Below are positions 46,087 through 56,436 of a stretch of DNA of 64,000 nt, in pieces. The notes beneath the pieces were generated by a model. That model was not told where the DNA came from and ran no database searches. It saw only the letters and a list, made by a program, of their open reading frames with translations. Within the stretch, counting starts at the first letter, position 1, and each line of letters opens with the position of its first letter. The stretch spans positions 248,001 through 312,000 of the forward strand of contig JACGZH010000002.1 in assembly GCA_014706385.1 (NCBI GenBank), read 5' to 3'. The DNA comes from Phaffia rhodozyma (lineage: Eukaryota; Basidiomycota; Tremellomycetes; Cystofilobasidiales; Mrakiaceae). Both the position numbers and the translations under genes were made by a program.

Positions 46087-49000
46087 ATGACCATCCCTCC
46101 TATTGATCTGGTCATCCAGTTCTCTCCATCGAGACCTCTGTCCCAAGCCTCTATTCCTAAGCCTATACAGAGTACACTCCAATCGCCTTCTTCCCAGCGA
46201 GATGCTTCCAAATCAGAATATCGCTCGCTAATCGACCGGCTCCGGTCCAAAGGGCTTCAAGTGACGAGCCGGAGGGCCAGGCCCAAACAGGAAAAGGACA
46301 GAAAAGAGGCAGACGTGTTTGTCCTTGTTAGAGCCAAGGATGATCTCGTTCAAGAGCTTAGAGAGGTTGAGAGGTTGGTCTGTTGTTCTTCAGGACAAAT
46401 CGTTTCTCGTCAATTGCTCACTGGCCTCTTCCTGTCGTCGTCATTGTTCTCCTCAGAGAGCAAGACTTCCTTCAGGGCGTCACCACCCAACCAGCTTCTA
46501 TCACTGTTCCCATCAAGCCTGCAGAGAGATTACGCCTGATTCATGAGCTTGTCACCGGTGCAATCGAGCAAGGCGGCTTGGCTATCGTTCGTTCATTCTC
46601 AGATCTTATCGGTCGTTGATCAAACCACTTTTCATGTCCGGCCATATACTGAACTACATGCATGTTTCTAATCCAGACGGCCAATACGTACCCTTGGCCT
46701 CATGTGGTCTCTATCTTTGCGCTTCACGACGATATGGTCGACCAACAATGGAAGGATGCTTGGGTCAAGAAAGACTGGAAGGTCGGATTGACCATCGAAG
46801 ACTCTGAGACCGACTTGGTTCTAGACAACGTAAGGCCATTTTAATACCTAAACTTGTATGGGATGCCAAGCTAGCTATCGAAATTTACATGTCCTCCCTA
46901 CGACCGTCACTTTTATAGCATGGACAGCAAATCGCTCTGTATTTCACCTTTCTCAAGATATACACTCGGTGGCTCATTCCTCTCGCTGCGCTTTCCATAC
47001 CGACTTTCTTCATCAGGGGCCCATATTCTTCCATCTACGGGTCCATCGCTTCCCTTTGGGGATTGTTCTTTGTTGAATTCTGGCGAATTGAAGAACGGAC
47101 GCTCAGTTATTCCTATGGTACTCATGATATCCAGAGGAGGCCTAGACTCCGAGCGATTAGCACAGCCTCGGCCCCGGAAGAGAAATGGTGGAAGAGAGAT
47201 GGAAAGCTTCTTGCGGTCAGCTGGCCGGCCCTGGGGCTCTGTGCTATCTTCTTGGTGGTTTGTGTTCTAATCAGCTTCAAATGTTGTTCCCGATGGCCTC
47301 CCTTACTGATCATCCACTTGCTCGGCTTACAGTCTGTTCTGACTGCACTTTTCATCTTTGAGGCGTTCATTGCATCTTTGTACAACGGGCCGTTCAAGCA
47401 GTACATTGTGCGCTTCCTCCTTTTTCCCATCATGTATCGAGGGTCTTTCAGTCTTTGCTTCTAACAGCGATTGTATTTTCTCCTGGTTCATCAACAAAAA
47501 GGGTATGGTTCCTACCATTCTATTCAGTCTCATCGTACCCCGGATCCTGGCTGTCTACAGGACGATTGCCGAGAAACTCACTCTATGGGAGGATTACGCG
47601 ACCGAGGAAGAATACGAGAACGCACTGACGACAAAGACCTTGTAAGCAAAGTTACATGTACAGAAGAAGACTTCTAAGGAACAATATACTTGACATGTCT
47701 TCCTAACAACGTTTACCACCTCTCGAAAAACATCCATCAGTGCACTCAACAGCATCGTCGCCTTCATGGGTCTTTTCCTTAGCGCTTACTGTTATATTCC
47801 GTTTGGAGATAGAGTAATGGATACCGTCGATTATGCCCTTTTCGCCACTCCCCAGAACGCTACTCTGGTTGAGAAGGCGGTTGACGGCTTTAAAGAAGGC
47901 GGAACACCACAAATCCAGGGACACCAGCGATCTGGTAGGGGAGTGATCAATCTGTCGAGACTGCAAGATCAAATGTTTGCCTTTACGGTAACGAACCAAG
48001 GTGCTGCTTCTTCTGCTCCTCACCTGATTCGTTCTGATTGAGCGCTCAGACACTCATCGCCTTGTTCATCTCTTCTGTCAACATATACGTCTTGATCAAA
48101 TAGTGATCAATGCTTTCACAGAACTAGGCTTGCCCATCCTTCTGAGAAAGTACGCCGAATGGAAGAGTGGGGAGAAGCAACCGGCTGGATCCGCTTCTGA
48201 AAAGACCTCCGCCTTTGCTGCCGATCCTGAAGAGGCTAAATTGTTGCAAAAGATTGAAAAAGAGGCTGCTCTGCCCGAATACACGACATTCAGTATGTCG
48301 TTTTCTTCGATTGATTATCGCACGGTATATATATATATTGAGTTCTGGCTGATCACATACCACGCTTTGGCAGCCGATTATTCCGAGCTTGTAACCCAAT
48401 TCGGATACGTTTGCCTTTGGTCCATCTGTTGGCCTCTTGCCAGGTAAGTTCTTCGAAGTGTTTTCGACTCTCTTGGGCGTGATGAGTTCTGAACATGAAC
48501 CTTTTTTGAAATTGACCTCGGAAACGAAACGATCATTATCAGCATGGCCTCATTAGTCAACAACTACTTTGAACTTCGTTCAGATGCTCTCAAGATCTGC
48601 TTAAACGTCAAGAGACCTATTCCGTCTCGGTACGTACTCGATCTTATTCACGATTCGGATCTTCTTTCAATCAGAATATCAACTCTCGACATCTATTTGG
48701 CTCGTCTTACAGAGTTTCATCCGTCGGACCATGGCTCGAGGCGTTGACGTTCATTGCTTGGATGTCATCGTTCACCAATTCTACTCTTGCTTTACTCTTC
48801 AACCCTGGGTCTAGGTTCAGGTCTTTCACGACTGATGCTCTGGGATACCTTAACCCAGCATATTCGCCGACAGATAAGGTCCAAAACCCCTCGATCTCGG
48901 GTACAGTGTTTCCTTTGATCTTGGTGGCCTTTGGAGCGAGTCATCTGTTCTTGTTCACTAGGACTGTGGTCAGGTACCTGTTAAATCAGATCTTTTGGGA

Positions 49001-49362
49001 AGGCTCTCAGCAGTATGTCTTTGATTACCTCTGTCATCATTCCATGCTGCCCATGTTTCCACATTATCCTTGCGCTTTTACTGATCCTTTCTTTTCCTCC
49101 ATCGATGGGAAAACAAACAAACAAACGAACAAACAAATAAAAAAGACAACGATCTGTTCGAGCAACCCAGAAGACCGTCCGAGCAAACTTCCTTAAGAGC
49201 AGCGGCCACGTTCGATCCACCCCCACGACCACGATCGGCGGCTCGTCCCATACTTCTGCCTATGGAGAATCCACGGGACTGGGTAAACCTATCGGACAAT
49301 CGTTCTGGGATCAGCCGGGCGTTGAGCCGGAGGAGATCGGAGAGTTGTTCAAGACGGAGTGA
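46087..49362 (+). CDS. Anoctamin/TMEM16 family membrane protein (Ist2-like)
   Basis: Fungal anoctamins are dimeric multi-helix proteins that scramble lipids or, like yeast Ist2, tether cortical ER to the plasma membrane. Twelve exons (46087-46373, 46457-46586, 46677-46829, 46919-47257, 47333-47407, 47502-47641, 47741-48000, 48104-48292, 48374-48443, 48543-48629, 48713-49012, 49146-49362) give 748 residues. Family marks in order: an N-terminal ferredoxin-like region (PIDLVIQFS, LVRAKDD), QQIALYFTFLKIYTRWL at helix 1, GPFKQYIGMVPTILF, FAFTVTNQVINAFTEL, LPEYTTF, YSELVTQFGYVCLWS, and NNYFELRSDALKI. About nine or ten hydrophobic segments are visible. The C-terminal tail is only about 70 residues, polar, and lacks the long basic lipid-binding tail of yeast Ist2, so tethering in that manner is doubtful. 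Two introns end in AAG. Confidence 0.9.
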
Positions 49363-49873
49363 GAAGGTGATTTTTTGAGGTTTCTAGTTTCGAACAATTC
49401 CCTCCCTGCGCGTATGTATGTGTGTGTGTGTGTCAGTTTGGTTTCCTACTTCTTTCATTAGTTCATATTTGTACCTCTGGATGTCCTTTTTCCGAGCATT
49501 CCAAATAATAAGCATGAAAGCGTATTTGTTTTTCTTTAACTTCATTGTTCTCCTTGCCTGACGCTAAACATGAGAACTCAGTGAAGACACGACAACACCA
49601 GGAGTGTCTTTGAGAAAAGTTGAGAGACAGACAAGGAGACATACGAACTAAACAGAGGAAGAGGACATCATGAATACGTTACTTATGGAGGGACGGGCAA
49701 GAGAAGACAAAGATAGTAAGGTGGATGTAGAGATCTAGGTTCTAGGAAGGAAGAAAAAATCGAAGGAGATGAACCTGATGAAAGCAAGAACCAAAGAGCC
49801 AGAGGAAGAGGGAGAAAAGATCAAGAAGAAAGAAGGAAGAAAGAAAGAGGAGAGGTGCGCATCGTCATGTCGT
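49363..49873. other. Convergent intergenic region between anoctamin and MINDY genes
   Basis: 511 bases of 3'-flanking DNA with a short GT run near 49420-49432 and purine-rich sequence to the right. No gene was recognised. Confidence 0.6.
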
Positions 49874-52182
49874 TCACATGATGATGCACTTCTTTCCCTT
49901 CGGCTTTTCCTTGTCCTTCTTCTCCTTTCCTGACGACGCTTTCTGAGAGGCTTCCACCGTGGGCGCCTCACCGACCTCAGGAGCAGTAGTAGGGGCAGGT
50001 GCACGAGTAGTGTCAAGAGCAACGGCAGAGGCTTGGTTGGAGGAAGGTCGGTCAATGAATTGTCGAGCCGAGGCTTCGTCCTCCTCCGATTGGAGCTGTC
50101 GAGCGAGCTGTTGGTCGTAACTGTGAGGCAAGATTCAACAAGAGATCATTAGCTCGGGGGCAAGAGGAGAAAGTGAAGAAGGGACTTGAAGGAGAGATCA
50201 ATGACTCACTCGTCAGTTCCATCCTCCTGTCCCTGGTTAATTCTGTAAGCAGCCTCGGCAGATAGACCAGCAACATCTCCTCCAGCAGCGGACGACGGGC
50301 GGAACTCGGAATTGACGTATCCAGTGGACGTTCCCTGGACGTCCTCGAGGGACTCCCAGACGATCTGTGCGAGAAAAAGCAGAGAGGGTTTAATTGAGGT
50401 GAGCGTTTATTCGGTTTCAACGTTGAAACGAGCTATCAGAAGCAAGGACGTGATCGGAAAGTGTCTACCTCGGGCTCATTCTTGAAGGAGTCATCGGTGA
50501 CGAGAGAGTACAGCAAAGGCTCGTTGGGATCAGTAGCCGAGGCAGGTCGCTTGTAAAGCACAGAGAGGTGCGAGTTTCGGAAAAGCTGTGAAGTGAAGTA
50601 GAATAAAACCGAGAGTGAGAACGAGCAGACTATGTCAGATTGATGATTCCACTTCATACACAACCGTAACATGAAACTTACAGCGACGATCTCCCCCGAT
50701 GAAAGAGACTCAGACAAGCCAAAGAGACCAGAAACTGTCAACTGGGTCTGCGTGTTATTCAAGAACTCTTTAACGACCGCAGCTTTTTAATGATAAAGTG
50801 CACAGATAATCTTGTCAAATTTACAATCAACTATCAATACGATAGTAACAGAAAGTGAGGGTATGGACGCACCTTCCTGAATCTTCTTCTCCAGCTCCTC
50901 AGAGTTCTTTCCACCTTGGCTCAACTCGGACTGAGCAATTGATCCCTCGACCAAAAGGGTTTGAGCGGCATCGTAAGTGTCAACCTGTCCGAGAATCTCA
51001 ATCTCTCGAGCGTTCTCCGGGTCGACTACCCAACCGTGGGTCAACCGAACACCGCAGAGCTCGAACAAGGCGAGTTCTCCAGCGTCGTTCTCTCGAGAGA
51101 ATGAGCCGACCGCCTTGAACGAAGGGTTGACTGTGCAATTCGGATATGACAGATAGGAATGGCGAAAAGTCAGGGAGGATAAGTGAGTCGTTGTAACTGC
51201 ATGCGTAGCCTCCCATGAATGGAAACAAATCAATCTTCTTACCAGAAAGACCATGGACAGTTGTAGGCAAGATCGAGAGAGCAGACTCGAGGCTGAGGGT
51301 AGAAGAGCTCTGGGGCCTCTCGACCAAGAAGTCCCCAACTGTGATCAAGATTCAACCATCATCTGCCGTCAGATCGAAGTCTCTTCTTATCGGCTAGAAA
51401 AAAACGAAATGCGGAAAAAGTTGGAGAACCACAGACTTACTCAACGAGGATAAGTAATCGCTGTTTTTTTAATGTAAAAAACCAGTCTATAGATCAGAAT
51501 GTGTCGAAAGAGCGCTGACTGTCTTCAAATCTCTATAAGAGACTCACTAGTCGACGGTTGACTTGGAAGGATCGATGTGGATAGATCCTCTAAGGATCAA
51601 CACGTTGCACAACGAGATTAACGAGCAAGGCCCGTTGATGTTCTAATGTGTGGATGATGTGAATCGGATATGAGTAAACGAAGAAAGAAAACTACAAGGT
51701 AAGGTGGGATCAGTCAGGCTTGGAAAGACAGGGTTACGAACTTGACAGATGATCTTGACATCTCGTCGGATTCCTCGGACTCTGGGATCAGGCCATGAGA
51801 GGTTCTTGAGGTTCCATTCATGGTTAGTCACAACAGACGGAGGCTTGGAGATTTGAGATGCTTTGTCATTTATCAAAGACAGCAGTGAGGACAGATCAGC
51901 AAAACGTTGGTTAGCATGTTTGTTAGCTTGACTGAGGTGAGTATTCAAGTAGAGACAGAGGACGAGAAGCCAGAGACAGAGGAGCCTACCATGTTCGATA
52001 GGAGCTCCGAGTCCCACTAAGAAGGTAAGATTGGAAAAAAAGAAAAAGACAGAAGAGAAAGCAGCCGGGTCAGTTTCCCATGGTTGAGGTCAGATACCAA
52101 CAGAAGAGAGACGAGAGACTCTCTCACAATCAAGCGGCACGTGAGTATCTCTGTTGGTAGCATTGATCTGTTCGAATGACAT
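49874..52182 (-). CDS. MINDY-family Lys48-specific deubiquitinase with a C-terminal CAAX box
   Basis: MINDY enzymes (human MINDY1/2, yeast Miy1) are cysteine proteases that trim Lys48-linked ubiquitin chains. Eleven exons (52182-52098, 52016-51990, 51860-51742, 51642-51548, 51460-51441, 51338-51243, 51130-50873, 50782-50682, 50585-50469, 50364-50210, 50120-49874) give 439 residues. The catalytic core is clear: KIICQNINGPCSLLISLCNVL with the active Cys, LTHGWVVDP, GLFGLSESL, and the His in FRNSHLSVLYK. The C-terminal region has DYDQQLARQLQSEEDE, a ubiquitin-binding-motif-like helix, then a Lys-rich stretch ending in KKCIIM. CIIM fits a prenylation CAAX box, so the enzyme is probably lipid-anchored to a membrane. 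Exon 5 has only 20 bases. The start codon lies 275 bases past the stop of the repeat-protein gene, in the same direction. Confidence 0.92.
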
Positions 52183-52457
52183 TACGGACAGCGTGTAAAC
52201 GGATGATGAAGGTGGATGAATAGATGGGAATGCAAGGACGGGATGAAGATTGGATGGAAACACGGAACCAAACGACAAGGACAAGAGGGTAGAACGAAGA
52301 AAAAAAAGGAGATGCGTTAACTAGATTGATTGAGTCCGAGGAAATGAGAGATGTGTGTGTGCGCGGGTTGTGTTGTGATTTGTTTAGAGAAGAAAGAAAG
52401 ATGAAGAGACAACGACGAAGAAGAAGGAAACGGGATGCAGTTTGTGTTCTTTGTGTT

Positions 52458-55002
52458 CTAGAAGAGGTACGGCAGAAGGATGGTAGCAACAGCGACGGCG
52501 AGAAGAGAACCGGAGAGCACCTTGTTCTTTTTAGAGACGACAACATCTTCCTCTTGGCTTTCGGTCACCTTCCCGTCCATGACACCTTCAGCCGGGTTGA
52601 CGAGCTCATCGTTCTTGACGGTGTCCGAGGAAGTCACCTTCACCGCCTCCTCCTCGTCCGCAGCAGTGGCGGTGGGTGCAGCCACGAAAGCTTCCTCCTC
52701 GGTCGCGACCTTTCATTGGTACGACCATCCATCCGCAGGGGGAATGTATGTTTTCATCAGCCTCTTTGTCTTTCATTATGTTTGTCGATGGGGATTTGAT
52801 ACATTCAAGTGAATGTGGAGAGAAGAATCATTGTGGGACTCAAGGATGCAATCCAGTTGGACACACAAGGGGGCAGATGGCGATATGGAAAGAAAGAAAG
52901 ATAGAGAATCAAAGAGCAAAGAATTATCGGCAACATACCTGGTTGATAACGGTTTCCGAAACCACGGGGGTAGCCACCTCAGACTCTTCAATCGACCGGT
53001 TGACGTTCTCTGCCTCAACGCTGGCAAGGTTGTTGGTGATCACAGGGATGGGAGCTGGGTAAACGTACAGATGGTGTTTCAACCAGTCAGTCGAGGTGCA
53101 TGAGAACCTTAGAAGCAAAGAGAATACAGAGAATACACATACCACTCTGCTCCTCCGGAGCGACTTCTTGGACTTGGACGTCCGCCTTGTTCTCCTTCTC
53201 GCTGTCGACGATCGCCTCGAGTTCTCTGTTCAGAGCAAGGTCGACCCAATCCTTCTTCATGTCACTCTCAGCCTCGTTCACATCCTCGGCCTTGACCTCT
53301 TCGAAAGAGATGTCCTCGGCGGCGGGGGCTGCGTCAACAGGCTCGGCAACAGCGGCAGTAGTGATAGGCTCATCGTGGACAACCTCCCGAGCGGAGACAG
53401 GAGCAACGACCTCGTCCTGCTTCTTCTCCGCGACGACCTCGGCAACAATCTCGGCGGCGACCTCAGCAACAGACACAGTGGAAGCTTCCTTGTGAGAGTC
53501 AACAATGGCCTCTAATTCTTGGGCGAAAACAGGCTCAACCGGTGTCTCAACAACTTCCTTTGTCTCCTCCGTCTCGACGACTTCGTTAACAGACACGACA
53601 GAGGCGGACTTTTCCTTGTGATCATCGACAACAGAGTTCAACGCGAGGGCAACAGACTCCTCGACAGGCTCTTCGGGAGCAACAGTCGAGGTCTCTTCCT
53701 GCTCTTCATTCGAAACTTCCTCGACAGCAACAGTAGAAGTAGCCTTTCCCTTGTGATCATCAACGACAGTGTTGAGCGCGAGGGCGACCGAAACGTCTAG
53801 AGGCTCGGTGGTCTCATTCTCCCTCTGCTGCTGCTCTTCCTCAGCCGGAACCTCGTTGACGGACACGGTAGACGCAACGTTCTTCTGCTTGTGATCATCA
53901 ACAATGGTGTTCAATGCGAGCGCGGTAGAAGGGTCGACAGCAGCGGTGTCCTGTTCAGGCTCTTCGTTGGAAACCTCAGTGACAGACACGACAGACGGGG
54001 CTTTTCCTTTGTGATCATCAACAACAGTGTTGAGCGCGAGGGCAACAGAGGCATCAACAGGCTCCTCATTGACGACGGCTGAGCTCTCCTCTCGGTCATC
54101 GACGGCAACCTCGTTGACGGAAACGATAGAGGAAGACTTGCCCTTGTGGTCGTCGACGATCGAGTTCAATGCAAGAGCGACAGACTCCTCAACGGGCTCC
54201 TCATCAACAGCGGCAATTGAGGTCTCCTCCTGATCTTGGTTCGAGACTTCGTTGACGGAGACAACAGAAGCAGACTTCTCTTTGTGGTCGTCAACAACAG
54301 AGTTCAATGCGAAAGCAACAGACTCCTCGACAGGCTCCTCAGAGGTAACAGCCGAGCTTTCTGTCTCTGGAACAACGTCTGAGACAGAAACCGAGGCAGA
54401 ACCGACCTTGTGGTCATCAACGATGGCTTCGAGCTCTCGAGCGAGGGAAGCGTCAACAGGAATAGCCTCCATGACAACAGCGCTCTCCTGAACGACAACA
54501 GGCTCGGTCGGGACCTCGGGTTGGACCTCAGACACCTGGACGGAGGAAGCCTGCTTGTGTTCATCGATGATAGACTCAAGCTCCTCAGCAGTAGGTGTAG
54601 ACTCGATAGGGGCACCAAGAGGTTCTTCCACAGCGATGACTTCGGGGACAGACTCGACAGCTGCCGGTTGAGAAACAACTAAATGAAAACAGCCATAACA
54701 GAAGAGAGAACAGGAGACCACAGAAAGCCTGTTAGCTTTGAAGAATGATAAAGGATATCTGGCAAGAAAGAGTTTGTCAAATACACACCCTCCTCAGTAG
54801 ACTGAACGGTCTCAACCTGAACGGTTTCAATGGTCTCAGGCTGGGCCTCAGCAATGACCTCGGACTCCTCAACGACCGAGTCCTCGACAACGGCACTGGT
54901 TTCGTCGGTAGTAGTGGCAGTAGCATCGACAGCGGCAGTAGCGCCGGCGACCTTGGCCATCTTGTTCTTGTGTTTGTTGTTGGACGTCTTCTTCTTGGCC
55001 AT
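52458..55002 (-). CDS. Tail-anchored acidic protein with ten degenerate tandem repeats
   Basis: I do not recognise a family. Four exons (55002-54789, 54678-53143, 53054-52939, 52709-52458) give 705 residues. The N-terminus is Lys/Asn-rich (MAKKKTSNNKHKNK). Residues from about 95 to 585 carry ten units of roughly 40-45 residues, longer for the ninth. Each has a core like ALNSVVDDHK or ELEAIVDDHK, then a Ser/Val-rich strand such as SVVSVNEV, then a Glu-rich linker. Units 3 to 8 are the most alike, in DNA too; the outer ones have drifted. The last 21 residues are one hydrophobic helix (VLSGSLLAVAVATILLPYLF) after SKKNK, with no signal peptide, so the protein should be tail-anchored with the repeats in the cytosol. 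The target may be ER, mitochondrial outer membrane or peroxisome. The last exon uses an AAG acceptor. Confidence 0.8.
53200..54600 (-). repeat. Coding tandem repeat array, about 10 units of 120-140 bases
   Basis: The bottom strand repeats a block encoding L-N/E-x-V/I-V-D-D/S-H-K ten times. On the top strand a string close to TTGTGATCATCAAC marks several units, for example near 53616, 53752, 53890, 54010, 54150 and 54280. Units near the centre are closest to each other in DNA. Confidence 0.85.
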
Positions 55003-55482
55003 CTTGAATTCCAAATTAGTGAAAGGTTGTACTTCTGAAAATTATGTTGAGAATTGAGGGTTTCGTATCAGTCTAGAAAACCATGTTCAGCTCGAAAGCC
55101 TGGTCTTGCGAGCACTTGCGCTCGTGCGCCAGGCATTCTGACGATATGTACGACGGTGGGAAACACCAAGGCTTACCTAACGAAAACGACCTGGCGCCTG
55201 ATGGGGTTTGGATGGATAAGAGAGCTGAAAGTTATGAAGAGAACAAGAAAAAAGGAGCAGGAGAGAAAAAAAAAAGAGGGGTTTGGTTTTCTCTCACTTT
55301 CTTTTTTCTTCTCGGAGGGAGGCCAAAATATCAAAATAAAAGTGGTTACGCGTGCGTTTTGTGATACCCGTAACCAAAGCCATGTCGTGGGCTTCTCTAC
55401 CTTCTCACCTTCTCTCACCTTTCTCTCATCTGTCTCGCATCCTCCGTTGTCTGTCTTCAATAGATCCTCAGAGCTCTCAGAG
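55003..55482. promoter_or_regulatory. Divergent promoter region of the repeat-protein (-) and MRP10 (+) genes
   Basis: 480 bases hold both promoters. The MRP10 side is C/T-rich from about 55390. No specific factor site was recognised. Confidence 0.5.
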
Positions 55483-56185
55483 ATGTCGTCTAACAGCAAG
55501 ATCAAGACTCTTCGAGTCAGGGCAAAGGCCGGTTCGTTTGGCTCTTTGAGCTTCCTTTTATGCCATTTTTTTAAGTCCAATTCATACATATCAAGCTGAT
55601 ACCTACGTAACTTCAATACTCTCTTTCACGAATCACCCGCACCCACCGACTCATCCTGGCCTCACGAACCAACCTGTACACATCCCGATTGCTGATTTCT
55701 GACCTGCAGCCGATTTTCACGGAGCATGTGCTGTTCAGTTTGCTACCATGCTCTCATGCTGGGCTGCCAAGGGAGATCTGAGAAGTCAAGCAGAGTGTGC
55801 ACAGAGTTCGAAAGCGCTTGTGGAATGTCTCAAGACTGCTGTATGTATTCTGTTGATCTTTGTTCTCAAGAATAAACGGAGGAGATAATAAAGCGTACTT
55901 ACTGATATATTCTTGATTGTCATGACTGATCGTAGCCTAAAATGAGTAAAGCACCAAAATCGTGCGTTCTCTCTTTCTACCTCGCTAACTATCTATTGAA
56001 TGCCCGCGGATGGCGTCGATTGATGTCTTAACTGGTTCTAACGAATCTGCTTTTGATGCTTCCATCCTGTATACGTATGCGTATATCTGCTTGCATCGTA
56101 CAACTCGGATCGATCTAGAAACATCAACTATCATCTTCTTCAACTTGCAAAACTCAAGAGGCGGGCCAACATACCGTTACCGTAG
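55483..56185 (+). CDS. MRP10: Mitochondrial small-subunit ribosomal protein Mrp10 (mS37), twin CX9C
   Basis: Mrp10 is a small CHCH-fold protein of the mitochondrial 37S subunit, imported through Mia40. Four exons (55483-55531, 55710-55840, 55936-55961, 56119-56185) give 90 residues. The twin CX9C motif is exact: CAVQFATMLSC and CAQSSKALVEC, separated by the WAAKGD turn that is typical of this family. The N-terminus is basic (KIKTLRVRAK), and the C-terminus NINYHLLQLAKLKRR matches the family end. Exon 3 has 26 bases and exon 4 follows a CTAG acceptor. It converges on APC5, whose stop lies 251 bases away. Confidence 0.92.
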
Positions 56186-56436
56186 AAGAGAATTCCATCA
56201 AAGAAAACTACTACTCTCACCACTTCTTCTCTTCCTCTCGGTCCCCAGATGTAATGAATATTCGTTCTCACAATGGACTGGAACAGTATCCGGTCTTAAA
56301 GGAACTCACTCATAGTCTTCGCGACTTTTTAGACCAATCGAGTAAATGAACCACATATATCTGATTTGACATCTAGCCTACTGTCTGCTTCCTACCCGAT
56401 GCTATTCTTTTCCTTTCCCCCCAAACTTCCTAATCC

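Noticed and set aside
53096..54682. Several long plus-strand frames rich in Ser, Thr, Asp and Leu across the repeat-protein gene
   Set aside because: They are shadows of the repetitive bottom-strand exon. Only the bottom-strand frame links to upstream and downstream exons and to a membrane helix.
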